Shown: positions 54,091 through 63,540, numbered from the stretch's first letter. The stretch is DNA of 64,000 bases from Brevibacillus humidisoli (GCF_020923435.1 NZ_CP087263.1:3119970-3183969); one strand, 5' to 3'. Notes: a model not told the origin generated them from the sequence alone. Numbers and translations: made by a program.

Positions 54091-55653
54091 TCAACCGCGC
54101 TCTTCGTGCCATCTGCGCAGCACATGTTTTTGAATCTTACCGACAGAGGTACGAGGAAACTCCTCGACAAACTCCACATATTCAGGAACTTTGAACTTGG
54201 CCAGACGAGCCGTGCAGAAAGCGATAATCTCCTCCGCCGTTGCTTGCGCTCCCTGGTGTAGCATCACATACGCTTTGATCGATTCGTCACGCATCTCGTC
54301 GGGAACGCCAATCACCGCACACTCGTATACACTGGGATGCTTGGCAATCACGTTCTCGATTTCTTGAGCCGCTACATTCTCACCGGCTCGTTTCATCATG
54401 TCCTTAGCGCGGTCCACAAAGAAAAAGTAACCGCTTTCATCAATCCGCGCATGATCTCCCGTGTACAGCCAGCCGTCCCTCAGCGTCTCTTCCGTTGCCT
54501 CTCGATTGCGAAAATATCCTTTCATCAAACTGCGGCCGGGGATTCCTTTCACAATCAGCTGACCCACCTCTCCCCTTGGACATTCCATGCCGGATGGATC
54601 GATCACTTTTACCTCGTAACCCAGAGTCGGTCTGCCGATCCCCATGTTGTTGCGAATGCCGTCGAGCGGATTCATCAAAGGGGCTCCGATCGTTTCCGTC
54701 ATCCCGTACAGCTGGAGCAGTTTGGTGTCGTAACGCTCTTCGAAGAGGGCCAGCTGTTCTCTGGTCACGGATTGGGCGAACCAGACCACACGCAACCGGT
54801 TCTCACGATCGGCCGGATCGTATTCCTGCGCCAAGATCATTCGTATCGGAGCGGCAAACAGCGAGCCGACCGTAGCCCCCAAACGCTTCGCCTGTTTTGC
54901 ATACCTTGAGGCGCTAAACCGTTCCGTTATGGCAACGCTTGCGCCAACTGTCAAGGCTGACATGGTTGAGTAATACTGTGCATTTCCGTGAAAGAGAGGC
55001 AGCACGATCAACTGACGATCCTCTGGCGACAACCGGATCGACTTCGACATCACTTCGCCTGCATACAGATAGTTGGCATGGGTGACCAGCACACCCTTTG
55101 GCCGTGATGTCGTGCCAGAGGTGTAGAGCATGGCAGCCACATCTTCCGGGTTCAGCGGTACTTCCAGCGGTGCAGTGGAAGCTCGCTCCATGTGGTGATC
55201 TAAACTCTTGTCTGCATGTTCACCTCCTTTATAACGGGAAAGCAGGATGCTGCGAAGGTTGGGCAGTTTGCCACGCAGCTGATCAAACTTGGGCAGGTAC
55301 CGTTCTTCCGTGATGAGCAGGACGGACCCGGAATGTTCCAGGATGTACTCCATCTCGCCTGCAGTGGACAGGATATTGGTTGGCACCATCACAGCTCCAA
55401 TCGAGGCGATTGCGAACCAGGCCGTCATAAATTCCAGACAGTTGGGCAAGTGTATCGTTACCTTGTCTCCCTTTCCCACACCCAACTGCGCAAACGCGTT
55501 GCCAAGACGTGTCACTCTCTCCTCGAACTGCCCATACGTGAGGTGAAAGCCTCGCTCACCCTCATCTTCAAACAGCAGAAACGGCTTCTCCCGATGCATG
55601 CTCACTTTTTCCTGCAGCAAGTCCCGCAAGGTTCTGTCTCCGACGATGTCCAT
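54091..55653 (-). CDS. Acyl-CoA synthetase (AMP-binding; CaiC-like)
   Basis: 520 residues from ATG 55653 (GGGGGAGGGAGAAGCTG). Adenylation motifs: LYTSGTTSRPKGVLVTH, LYGMTETIG, DGWLYTGDHARIDESGYFFFVDRAKDMMKRAGENVAAQEIE and the catalytic lysine region TSVGKIQKHVLRRW. The sequence style is closest to crotonobetaine/carnitine-CoA or long-chain acyl-CoA ligases. ATP + carboxylate + CoA give acyl-CoA. Divergent from a TetR regulator and upstream of an AtoE transporter. Confidence 0.9.
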   Translation of the reverse strand: MDIVGDRTLRDLLQEKVSMHREKPFLLFEDEGERGFHLTYGQFEERVTRLGNAFAQLGVGKGDKVTIHLPNCLEFMTAWFAIASIGAVMVPTNILSTAGEMEYILEHSGSVLLITEERYLPKFDQLRGKLPNLRSILLSRYKGGEHADKSLDHHMERASTAPLEVPLNPEDVAAMLYTSGTTSRPKGVLVTHANYLYAGEVMSKSIRLSPEDRQLIVLPLFHGNAQYYSTMSALTVGASVAITERFSASRYAKQAKRLGATVGSLFAAPIRMILAQEYDPADRENRLRVVWFAQSVTREQLALFEERYDTKLLQLYGMTETIGAPLMNPLDGIRNNMGIGRPTLGYEVKVIDPSGMECPRGEVGQLIVKGIPGRSLMKGYFRNREATEETLRDGWLYTGDHARIDESGYFFFVDRAKDMMKRAGENVAAQEIENVIAKHPSVYECAVIGVPDEMRDESIKAYVMLHQGAQATAEEIIAFCTARLAKFKVPEYVEFVEEFPRTSVGKIQKHVLRRWHEERG

Positions 55654-55772
55654 CAGCTTCTCCCTCCCCCATGGTTTACCTCCAATGATGGATTCTTTGT
55701 GATTGAGTTGAGTTTTCCTGAGAAAAACAGATAAGATGGAAACGTACAACCCGATTTCGCGGACCACAGTCG

Positions 55773-55786
55773 CAGACTACAGTCTG
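55773..55786. promoter_or_regulatory. Inverted repeat between acyl-CoA ligase and TetR genes
   Basis: CAGACT-AC-AGTCTG lies in the 216-base divergent intergenic region. It is short but perfect and suits a TetR-dimer operator controlling both promoters. Inference only. Confidence 0.4.
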
Positions 55787-55869
55787 TCACTGCCACCCAT
55801 TTTATAGGAGCACCCAGGTTATAGTCAATAATATTTAGAAAATTTTAAAAATGGAGAGGGGTCATCAAC

Positions 55870-56475
55870 GTGTCCAAGTTGACGCCTAGACAAATCGAGG
55901 CACAAAAAACAAAAAAGAAGATTCTGGAGACGTCTTTACGCTTGTTTAGCACGAAAGGATACAATCAAGTAACCGTAGATGAAATCGTCAAAAAAAGCGG
56001 CACATCAAAAGGCGCCTTTTACACCCACTTTCAATCCAAGTACGAAATCTTTTTGGAGAAATTTAAAGAGATCGATGAGTTTTATTGGAGTTTTAGTCAA
56101 ACGATACCTCACGACATGCGTACGACCGAGAAGATCCTCTCGTTCGTCGATGCCCAGATGACGTACATCCAACATGAACTGGGCAAAGAGATCATGAGGG
56201 TGATCTACATCAACGCCTTAACCCCTAATCCGCACAATTACTTCCTGGATGAAAGCCGGCATCTGTACAACATTCTGACAGCGTTTGTAAGCGAAGGGCA
56301 GGGCAGTGATCAGTTGCGCAGCGATCTGTCCCTGCAGGAGATCATCGAGACGTTGACGCGCTGCATGCGGGGATGCATCTATGACTGGTGTATGAGTGAT
56401 GATAGTTTTAACCTTCCGCTGGAAAGCCGCAGGTTCTTTGCGGTTGTGCTGAGGGGGTTGTTGCGGGACGCATAA
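55870..56475 (+). CDS. TetR-family regulator
   Basis: 201 residues from GTG 55870 (GGAGAGGGG upstream). N-terminal HTH: TKKKILETSLRLFSTKGYNQVTVDEIVKKSGTSKGAFYTHFQSKYEIF. The ligand domain resembles FadR-like regulators of acyl-CoA metabolism only loosely. Divergent from the acyl-CoA ligase gene, which is its probable target; an acyl-CoA or the imported acid would be the inducer. Confidence 0.9.
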   Translation: MSKLTPRQIEAQKTKKKILETSLRLFSTKGYNQVTVDEIVKKSGTSKGAFYTHFQSKYEIFLEKFKEIDEFYWSFSQTIPHDMRTTEKILSFVDAQMTYIQHELGKEIMRVIYINALTPNPHNYFLDESRHLYNILTAFVSEGQGSDQLRSDLSLQEIIETLTRCMRGCIYDWCMSDDSFNLPLESRRFFAVVLRGLLRDA

Positions 56476-57023
56476 GAAAAACCGTCAGAGAAATGACAAG
56501 CTGGTGGCCCACCGCTTTGGACAAGCTATAGGGGGTGAAAGAGAAAAACACGCTCGGCTCGTGCCAGTACCTGCGGGGAAGCCAGGATGACTGTCTACGC
56601 TCCAACAAAACGGTACGTCGGACAGAAGCCCTCAAGGGGCGAAGGGAGTTCAGGGGAGCAGTTGGCCGTCAAGCGTGTACCGCTTTGTTTCCGCTCCGAC
56701 TCTGTGGGCACTGCCAAGGCTTTCACCCACCTGTTTTTCTCTTTCGCCGCGTAACGTTTGCTTGCATACGCAACATTTCCTTGCGTACTCCGCCATCTTG
56801 TCACTATACATGGAACCCTTATCATCCTCCCGATGCATCTCTCCTCTAGAGAACGCCCTATTTCTCTGTCTCACCAACAGAACAGGTTGGACAGAATCTT
56901 CCCGTACACCGATTGGGAACTCTGCGTACATCATGGCATTCTTCCCATATGAACAGCCTCAATCCTGGCTTGGGAGGGTTATATGGTCCCCTGCTCCAAC
57001 CAACTTGTCCTTCTTCTATCCGT
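56476..57023. other. Apparently empty interval
   Basis: About 550 bases with several short overlapping open frames on both strands but none with a ribosome binding site or recognisable protein. No tRNA, riboswitch or IS end is seen. A 94-codon minus-strand frame (56650-56934) is the longest in that orientation and looks accidental. May be decayed sequence. Confidence 0.5.
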
Positions 57024-57060
57024 CAAAAAAAGTAACCCGCCTTCGTTCGACGGGTTACCC
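57024..57060 (-). terminator. Terminator after the aldo/keto reductase
   Basis: GTAACCCG (57032-57039) pairs with CGGGTTAC (57051-57058), followed on the minus strand by TTTTTTTGACGG, right after the stop at 57075. Confidence 0.85.
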
Positions 57061-57074
57061 TCTGTCCTGCATTT

Positions 57075-57902
57075 TTAAAAGTTGAAGTTATCTGGGTCGG
57101 GGCCAAAGCGTTTGTCTTGGTTCAGCCCACTGATCTGTTCCATGTCTTCGGCGCTTAGCTCGAAGTCAAAGATATTGGCGTTTTCGCGGATGCGATGCTC
57201 CGTAACGGATTTAGGGATAGTGACCACCTGGTTCTGCAGATCCCAACGGAGCACGATCTGTGCTGGCGTTTTCCCGTACTTTTCAGCCAGTTGGGTCAGC
57301 AGCGGCTGATCTAGATTGCCCTGCATCAACGGACTCCACGCCTCCAGTTGGATACTGTGCTGACGGCAGAATGTACGCAGTTCCTGTTGCGTCAACAGCG
57401 GATGGAATTCCACCTGGTTCACCATGGGGACAACCTCGCTATCGGCCATCAGATCTTCCAGATGATGCACCTGGAAGTTGCTGACCCCGATTGCCCGTAC
57501 GTGTCCGTCCTTGTACAGCTTTTCGAGTGCCCTCCAGGTCTCTTTGTATTTCCCTTTGACTGGCCAGTGCACCAAGTACAGATCGAGATAATCCAGTTTC
57601 AGTTTTTTGCGGCTTTCTTCGAATGCTTTCAGGGTTGTCTCGTAGCCCTGCTCCGAATTCCACACCTTGGTGGTTACAAACAGTTGGTCGCGGGCAACAC
57701 CGCTCTCCTGGATCGCTTCCCCAACACCTGCTTCATTGCCGTACACGGCAGCCGTGTCGATGCTGCGGTAGCCGGTTTCAAGCGCCCAGCGAACCGCCCT
57801 CTTTACTTCGTCTCCTTCTTGCGCCTTCCATACGCCCAAGCCAAACCAGGGCATTTCCACACCATTATGTAAGACCGTGCAGTCCGTAATCGCTTTTGCC
57901 AT
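57075..57902 (-). CDS. Aldo/keto reductase
   Basis: 275 residues from ATG 57902 (GGAGGAG upstream; an earlier ATG at 57920 contains that site). The full AKR catalytic tetrad is visible: Asp49, Tyr54 (YRSIDTAAVYGNE), Lys79 (VTTKVW), His112 (LYLVHWP). The NADPH-binding C-terminal segment IPKSVTEHRIRENANIFDFEL is typical of the YtbE/2,5-diketogluconate reductase group. It reduces small aldehydes such as methylglyoxal; the actual substrate is broad or unknown. Monocistronic. Confidence 0.92.
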   Translation of the reverse strand: MAKAITDCTVLHNGVEMPWFGLGVWKAQEGDEVKRAVRWALETGYRSIDTAAVYGNEAGVGEAIQESGVARDQLFVTTKVWNSEQGYETTLKAFEESRKKLKLDYLDLYLVHWPVKGKYKETWRALEKLYKDGHVRAIGVSNFQVHHLEDLMADSEVVPMVNQVEFHPLLTQQELRTFCRQHSIQLEAWSPLMQGNLDQPLLTQLAEKYGKTPAQIVLRWDLQNQVVTIPKSVTEHRIRENANIFDFELSAEDMEQISGLNQDKRFGPDPDNFNF

Positions 57903-58246
57903 ACCGCTGAACTCCTCCATTCTTGAAAAAGGATATGAGCTTACCTTTTCATAGTACCATATGATGCACTGGGTAAAAAATGCTTTGTAACGGCAGATAG
58001 GTCAGATATAGTACTATTTCATACTGAATGTGACTCAGTTTTGGTAGGGAAAGGTTTTGCATGACACCACAAGGTTGCTAACTAAAAATGGAAAAAGGGG
58101 TTTACAACCTTTTTCTCATGCTGTATGCTTAGCGCCAGGATTAATTATCCAAAAAAGTAAGGGACATTCCAACCGCGAAAGAAAGGAGGCTTAAAGCTTT
58201 TTTCGGTGGAAGATTCACCCATCTTACCACGAAAGGGGTTTTGGGC

Positions 58247-59653
58247 TTGAAAATAGGAAAGATTCTTTTGATCTGCTGCTTTCTTTTCAGTTTGTTTATC
58301 CTTGAAGCTTATATTCCAAATCCATTAAAAGCAGACGTACTTGATTCTAAATATCTGTACAATGATGAACAACAAACCCTGAAAGAGATCAAAAAACAGA
58401 AAAATATGCAAGTCTTTGTATTCGACAGTTTCAGTTTTCCAGAAGATTTGTCAGAAAGTATAGATATTGAGGAACTTGATGGACCAGAACCCGACTACGA
58501 ACAAATTGAACAACGAGAGAAAACAAATAAAATAAAGACTTTGATTATCGATGACAAGATGGCAGAACAACTTTTATCGAAGGAGTCGTTTAAAAAACTG
58601 GACAAATTCCTTGATAAAGGGTACTCCATTCATTTTAAAACCGACTCTCTAGACTTGTATACGAAGCTATACGAAATAACAAGTTCAGGAGATCATGCAG
58701 TCCCTGAAAAGAGGTTAAAAGAAGGTCAGGAACAGATTTATCTTGCATTGTCAAAAACGAAATCAGGCAAATATGTCAGGGGAGCCGCTTTTGCACGAGA
58801 TCATCCATCGGATGAAGAAGTAAATAAGCTTATTATCGTAAATGCGTGGCATCGGCAAAAAGATCATGAGGTTTCACATATTATGAAGCTAGATGAAACA
58901 AAGTTTCGTTTGCTAAATACCGCAAGAGCTGAAGATTTTGATGAGTTTAATGTGGAAAACGGTTGGGATGAGTGGGGATGGAACTACGAAAATGATTACA
59001 GTTCTTTCGGTGATGCCAGGTTCTGGTATCAGTTCGCAGACCTTTGGGATGAATCAGGGGATGCTTATATTGGGTACATGGGTCAGGCACATATAGATCC
59101 AGATAATGACGACGTCTCTGACCCAGAGTATGAAACAGATCAGTTTGAGTTTCAGATAGACTTTGATCATTTCAATGACGAGGGATATGACAATCATGCA
59201 TTTGATTATGACCCGAAGCAAAGCCCAGAAAAGACCACATGGCAATATTCTGTTGGCGGAGGATTATCGGGAGTGGTATCCGGGACGGAGTATGGTGGGT
59301 CGATTGGTATCACTTCACAGATATCTATGACAGAAGATGAATATGACATCTATGTAGAAGATGAATCAGATGTTCCCGATGATGAAGAGGTAAATGTGGA
59401 GATCAAGTATAGAGATTATGACATTCCTTGGTCTACCGCCGAGCGAGAATATGTTGTCGCTGCTACTGTACAAAATTTCGCCGCGATTACCCAATCGGAA
59501 CCTGACTACATTGGTGATGGGGATTATAAAACAAAATTACGAGTTGATTTGGATGCATGGTTCAGCTACATCGCTTGGGATGATGATCCGTATGATACGC
59601 AAGAGCAGGTTGGAGATCTGAGAGATTTTACTCTCACCTTCTCCAGAAACTAA
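58247..59653 (+). CDS. AT-rich gene for a secreted acidic protein of unknown function
   Basis: 468 residues from TTG 58247 (GAAAGGGG eight bases before; a TTG at 58241 is too close). A signal peptide (about 1-29: LLICCFLFSLFILEAYIP) is followed by a strongly acidic, Asp/Glu/Tyr-rich protein. Residues about 35-150 look like a mixed helical domain. Residues about 240-330 are aromatic and acidic (NGWDEWGWNYENDYSSFGDARFWYQF). From about 335 a Gly/Ser/Thr-rich stretch (YSVGGGLSGVVSGTEYGG) precedes repeated acidic beta-like segments. No family recognised. GC content is visibly lower than all neighbours and an IS1182 element follows 20 bases later, both signs of transfer. The 344 bases upstream hold only a short hairpin (58091-58115). 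Confidence 0.8.
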   Translation: MKIGKILLICCFLFSLFILEAYIPNPLKADVLDSKYLYNDEQQTLKEIKKQKNMQVFVFDSFSFPEDLSESIDIEELDGPEPDYEQIEQREKTNKIKTLIIDDKMAEQLLSKESFKKLDKFLDKGYSIHFKTDSLDLYTKLYEITSSGDHAVPEKRLKEGQEQIYLALSKTKSGKYVRGAAFARDHPSDEEVNKLIIVNAWHRQKDHEVSHIMKLDETKFRLLNTARAEDFDEFNVENGWDEWGWNYENDYSSFGDARFWYQFADLWDESGDAYIGYMGQAHIDPDNDDVSDPEYETDQFEFQIDFDHFNDEGYDNHAFDYDPKQSPEKTTWQYSVGGGLSGVVSGTEYGGSIGITSQISMTEDEYDIYVEDESDVPDDEEVNVEIKYRDYDIPWSTAEREYVVAATVQNFAAITQSEPDYIGDGDYKTKLRVDLDAWFSYIAWDDDPYDTQEQVGDLRDFTLTFSRN

Positions 59654-59806
59654 AACCAGCTTCCAATGAGAATCGAGGAGGGTGTCCCAAAAGCCATGAA
59701 TAATGGCTGAGGGATCCCCTTTTTTTTTCAATCTAGAAAAACAAAAAGAAACCATCCTTTGGTAAAATGTAAGTGCGACCCAACACATACAAAAGGAGTG
59801 GTTTCT

Positions 59807-61375
59807 TTGTACATTCAATATACCATGGATCAACTTTGTTTACCAATGGATGTAGAAGAGGACATTCCCGCCAATCATCTCGTTCGTGTGGTCAACGCCG
59901 CTGTCAATCGTCTCGACGACGCCATCTTTGACGCGGCTTACCCCGGAGGCGGACGAGACAGCTATCACCCCAAGATGCTCACCAAAATCATCATCTATGC
60001 CTACACCCAGCGCATCTACTCTTCTCGCCAGATTGCCAAGGCCGTCCGTGAAAACATAATGTTCATGTGGATCGCAGGCAGACAACGTCCGGACTTCCGC
60101 ACCATCAACCGCTTTCGCTCGGAACGAATGAAACCCGTACTGGAGACTGTGTTTACCGCCATTCTTCAATTCTTGGTCGAGGAGAATTACGTGCAGCTGG
60201 AGCATTACTTTGTGGACGGTACCAAGATCGAAGCCAATGCGAATCGGTATACGTTTGTTTGGGGAAAGGCTGTCGTCAAGCACAAAGCCAAGCTCCAGGA
60301 GAAAGTGAAGACCTTGTTTGCCACCATTGAGGAAGCCGAAAAGCAAGAAGAAGGAGCGCACGGGGGCCAAGATCTTCGCGAGCTGGGCGAGTCCTCTACC
60401 CTCACAAGTGAAAAGCTGGAGCATGCCGTCAAGCAATTGGAGGAACGCCTGCAGGAGAAGCCAAAAGACAAGCCACTAAAGAAGGCGGTTCGCACCATCC
60501 GCAAAGACCTGCTTCCTCGCCTCCAAAAGTATGAAACACATGAGAAGATACTAGGCACTCGAAATAGTTACAGCAAAACGGACCCTGACGCTACCTTTAT
60601 GCGAATGAAGGAAGACCACATGCGAAACGGCCAGCTCAAACCTGGCTACAATGTGCAGATTGGCACCGAAAATCAATTCATTGTCGGCTACAGTGTGCAT
60701 CAGCGGCCGACCGATACGCGCTGCTTTATCCCTCATCTTGAAAAAGTAAAGGCGCAGATCGGAAAGCTACCGAGAAGCGTCATCGCAGATGCGGGTTATG
60801 GCGGCGAAGAGAATTATGACTATCTCGAACAAAACGAAGTCGAAGCCATCGTCAAATACAGCACGTATCACCGCGAAAAAAGCAAGGCATGGCAAAGGGA
60901 CATCAGCAAGATCGACAACTGGACGTATAACAGTGAGCAAGATACGTGGACATGCGCAGCGGGGCAAACCCTCCATTTCCGAAGAGAGAGCAAGGAGAAA
61001 ACGGAAAGTGGATACGAAATCGTGTACCGTCATTACAGAAGCGCCGGTTGCGAGGACTGTCCGTTGAAGTCTCAGTGTACGAAAGCCCAAGGCAATCGCG
61101 AAGTCAAAGTCAGCATGAAGTATTTGCGGCTAAAGAACCAAGCAAAGCAGAAGCTCCGCAGCGAAGAAGGGTATGCCCTGGCAGTGAGGCGCATGATTGA
61201 GCCGGAGCCCGTGTTTGGTGCTATGAAGAACAATCGAGGGTTCAAAAGGTTCCTGCTTCGAGGCTTACCGAAAGTAAGTCTGGAGGTCGGGTGGCTTTCC
61301 CTTGCCCACAATTTGCTCAAGAAGGCTGCAGTGGACGCCCAAAGACAAGGAGCTAAGCGAGAACAGGTCGCTTAG
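59807..61375 (+). CDS. IS1182-family transposase
   Basis: 522 residues from TTG 59807 (AAAGGAGTGGTTTC upstream); ATG 59825 is the next option. DDE-type: GRQRPDFRTINRFRSER (DUF772 N-terminal), first Asp in LEHYFVDGTKIEAN, second in SVIADAGYGGEENY, Glu late in EPVFGAMKNNRGFKRF. A CxxC-type motif (CEDCPLKSQC) lies before the last part. A charged coiled region (about 170-260) separates the first two. All motifs are intact, so it looks active. Confidence 0.92.
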   Translation: MYIQYTMDQLCLPMDVEEDIPANHLVRVVNAAVNRLDDAIFDAAYPGGGRDSYHPKMLTKIIIYAYTQRIYSSRQIAKAVRENIMFMWIAGRQRPDFRTINRFRSERMKPVLETVFTAILQFLVEENYVQLEHYFVDGTKIEANANRYTFVWGKAVVKHKAKLQEKVKTLFATIEEAEKQEEGAHGGQDLRELGESSTLTSEKLEHAVKQLEERLQEKPKDKPLKKAVRTIRKDLLPRLQKYETHEKILGTRNSYSKTDPDATFMRMKEDHMRNGQLKPGYNVQIGTENQFIVGYSVHQRPTDTRCFIPHLEKVKAQIGKLPRSVIADAGYGGEENYDYLEQNEVEAIVKYSTYHREKSKAWQRDISKIDNWTYNSEQDTWTCAAGQTLHFRRESKEKTESGYEIVYRHYRSAGCEDCPLKSQCTKAQGNREVKVSMKYLRLKNQAKQKLRSEEGYALAVRRMIEPEPVFGAMKNNRGFKRFLLRGLPKVSLEVGWLSLAHNLLKKAAVDAQRQGAKREQVA

Positions 61376-61392
61376 CTCCTTTGTTTTTTGTT
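61349..61392 (+). terminator. Terminator at the transposase 3' end
   Basis: GGAGCTAAGCGA (61349-61360) pairs perfectly with TCGCTTAGCTCC (61368-61379) and is followed by TTTGTTTTTTG. The stop codon lies inside the stem. On the plus strand. Confidence 0.88.
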
Positions 61393-61471
61393 TCTTCCGA
61401 GACTTATCTAATTTTTTTTCTGATGAGGTCGTTCCTAAGTTTACTTTTGGGACACCCTCCTCGTCTTCTGT

Positions 61472-62779
61472 CTACGCCTCATTCACAGACGTCTGTATGA
61501 CCAACTTGGTTTCTTTCTTTTGCTTGGTGTGCAGCAGCAGGATATTCAACACGACAGCAGTCAACGAACCGGTGACAATCCCGTTTTGCAGCAGCATCTT
61601 GAGCGTCGTCGGCAGCAGGTCAAACATCTGCGGCACGGCGGAAGAACCGAGACCGACAGCGATGCTGCAGGCGGCGATCAGCAGGTTCTCGTTTTGCTTC
61701 AGATCGACACTGGAGAGGATGTTGATCCCGGACGCGACAACCATCCCAAACATCGCGATCATCGCCCCGCCTAATACGGCACTCGGGACTACAGTGGTCA
61801 GGGCCGCCAGCTTGGGCAGCATCCCCAGAACGACCAGGATCAATCCGGCGGCGATGATCACATCACGGCTTTTGACACGCGTCAGCGAGACCAGTCCGAC
61901 GTTTTGCGAGAAGGCTGTATAGGGAAAGGCATTAAACACGCCGCCCAGTACGATGGCCACCCCTTCGGCCCGCAAGCCCTTGACGATATCGCCTTGGGTC
62001 AACTCTTTCTCAGCTATTTTACTAAGTGCAAAGTAGACTCCTGTCGACTCCACCATGCTGATCACACAGACCAGGATCATGGTCAGGATCGCCACCAGAT
62101 CAAACTGAGGTGTCCCAAAGTAAAAGGGCTGAACGATGCTGATCCATGATGCGTTGGAGACCTCGGCAAAGCTGACCATCCCCATAAAATAGGCAGCCAC
62201 TGTACCTGCAATCAGTCCGATCAACACCGAAATGGCCCGGATGAAACCGCCAAATAGACGATTAACCAGCAGGATCAGCGCAAGCGTACCGAACGCAAGC
62301 AGCAGGTTGTGCGGCTGACCGAAATCGGGACTGCCCTGTCCGCCTGCCGCATTGTTCATCGCGACAGGGATCAGCGATACCCCGATAATCGTCACGACCG
62401 AACCGGTGACGACGGTGGGAAAGAAGCGCAGCAGCTTGCCGAATAACGGCGCTGCCAGCAGGACAAAGATCCCGGCGAGGATAATCGCCCCGTAAGCCGT
62501 AGCCAGGTTGGTCGTAGAGGCAATCGCGATAATCGGCCCGACCGCCGTAAAGGTACAGCCCAACACGACCGGCAGGCGAATCCCCAGATATCGTGTCCCA
62601 ATCACCTGCAGCAGAGTAGCGATCCCGCAGGTAAACAGATCGGCGGCGATCAAGTAGGCCATCTGGGCAGAAGACAGCTTGAGTGCTCCGCCGATGATCA
62701 GCGGGACAACTACTGCCCCTGCGTACATCGCCAGGACATGCTGCAGTCCCAGCGTAAACTGTTTTTGTTTGCTTAGCAT
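61472..62779 (-). CDS. pbuX: Xanthine permease (NCS2 family)
   Basis: 435 residues, about fourteen helices. GLQHVLAMYAGAVVVPLIIGGAL at the start, the Q-x-x-G-type FNAFPYTAFSQNVGLVSLTRVKSRDV motif and PSAVLGGAMIAMFGMV identify a uracil/xanthine family nucleobase:H+ symporter. It overlaps the xpt stop by 7 bases, giving the xpt-pbuX operon known in Bacillus under guanine riboswitch control. The IS element was inserted 8 bases after its stop, where a terminator might have been. Confidence 0.92.
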   Translation of the reverse strand: MLSKQKQFTLGLQHVLAMYAGAVVVPLIIGGALKLSSAQMAYLIAADLFTCGIATLLQVIGTRYLGIRLPVVLGCTFTAVGPIIAIASTTNLATAYGAIILAGIFVLLAAPLFGKLLRFFPTVVTGSVVTIIGVSLIPVAMNNAAGGQGSPDFGQPHNLLLAFGTLALILLVNRLFGGFIRAISVLIGLIAGTVAAYFMGMVSFAEVSNASWISIVQPFYFGTPQFDLVAILTMILVCVISMVESTGVYFALSKIAEKELTQGDIVKGLRAEGVAIVLGGVFNAFPYTAFSQNVGLVSLTRVKSRDVIIAAGLILVVLGMLPKLAALTTVVPSAVLGGAMIAMFGMVVASGINILSSVDLKQNENLLIAACSIAVGLGSSAVPQMFDLLPTTLKMLLQNGIVTGSLTAVVLNILLLHTKQKKETKLVIQTSVNEA

Positions 62780-63387
62780 CGTGTACTCGTCTCCTCTGCC
62801 AGTGTTTTCTCTGTCTCTTCTACAAACCGGATCTCACCAGGCGACATCGATTCAATCCGAGCCAACGAATGGATCGCAACACCCGCTTGTTCCAGTTTGC
62901 CCCGACCTTCCTGGAAGCTCTTTTCGATCACAGCACCGACGCCAACCAGTTTTGCACCGGACTGTTTGATGATCTCTACCAGTCCCAGCAGAGCAGCACC
63001 GGTAGCCAGAAAGTCATCTACGATCAGCACGCGGTCCCCCTCGGACAAATAACGCTTGGATACGCTGATCCGGTACGTCTCCTGGCGGGTAAAAGAATAG
63101 ACTGGCACGCTGTAGACATCCTCCGTCAACGTAACCGCCTGCTTTTTCTTGGCGTAGACAAACGGCACCCGCAAGGCATACGCGGCAGCCATCGCGAAGT
63201 GAATGCCGCTCGCTTCGATCGTCAGCACCTTGGTGACGCCATCCGCTCGAAACCGGTTGGCAAACTCCTGCCCGATCTCCATCGTCAGCATCGGATCTAC
63301 CTGATGATTGAGAAAAGAATCTACTTTTAACACCTGACTGGACAAAACGATACCGTCCTGTCTGATGCGCTCCTGCAATGCTTTCAT
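62773..63387 (-). CDS. xpt: Xanthine phosphoribosyltransferase
   Basis: 204 residues; aligns by eye with B. subtilis Xpt throughout (LSSQVLKVDSFLNHQVDPMLTMEIGQEFANRF; VTLTEDVYSVPVYSFTRQE). PRPP-binding motif VLIVDDFLATGAALLGL and the preceding acidic pair are intact. Reaction: xanthine + PRPP to XMP + PPi. ATG 63387 chosen by alignment with relatives; ATG 63390 immediately before is equally possible (GGGAGACGAG). Confidence 0.93.
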   Translation of the reverse strand: MKALQERIRQDGIVLSSQVLKVDSFLNHQVDPMLTMEIGQEFANRFRADGVTKVLTIEASGIHFAMAAAYALRVPFVYAKKKQAVTLTEDVYSVPVYSFTRQETYRISVSKRYLSEGDRVLIVDDFLATGAALLGLVEIIKQSGAKLVGVGAVIEKSFQEGRGKLEQAGVAIHSLARIESMSPGEIRFVEETEKTLAEETSTRC

Positions 63388-63540
63388 CATCTCGTCTCCC
63401 TTTTGTCGTAATCGGCGGTCCGTCCCGCCGCAAATCTTCTATCTTAATCGGCAATACCTGACGGGCCCGCGCATCTGCTATGTCGCATCAGCACGCAACT
63501 CCCCGACGGCTAGGCTGCCTCCTTGTACCAATAACAAACA

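Larger units (their letters stand above)
59674..61463 (+). mobile_element. Complete IS1182-family insertion sequence
   Basis: About 1.79 kb, bounded by perfect 20-base inverted repeats (59674-59693 and 61444-61463, outer end CGAGGAGGGTGTCC...). One transposase gene fills it. The terminal CGAG/CTCG bases belong either to the ends or to a palindromic target. No direct repeat of 3-8 bases is obvious just outside. It sits 20 bases after the secreted-protein gene stop and 8 bases from the convergent xanthine permease stop. Confidence 0.9.

Noticed and set aside
56650-56934. 94-codon minus-strand frame between TetR and aldo/keto reductase genes
   Set aside because: No ribosome binding site, no recognisable motif, and comparable frames exist on the other strand of the same interval.
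59660-61475. A target-site duplication flanking the IS element
   Set aside because: Bases outside the 20-base inverted repeats (AGAAT on the left, TCTTC on the right) are not direct repeats; CGAG/CTCG are inverted and counted with the ends.
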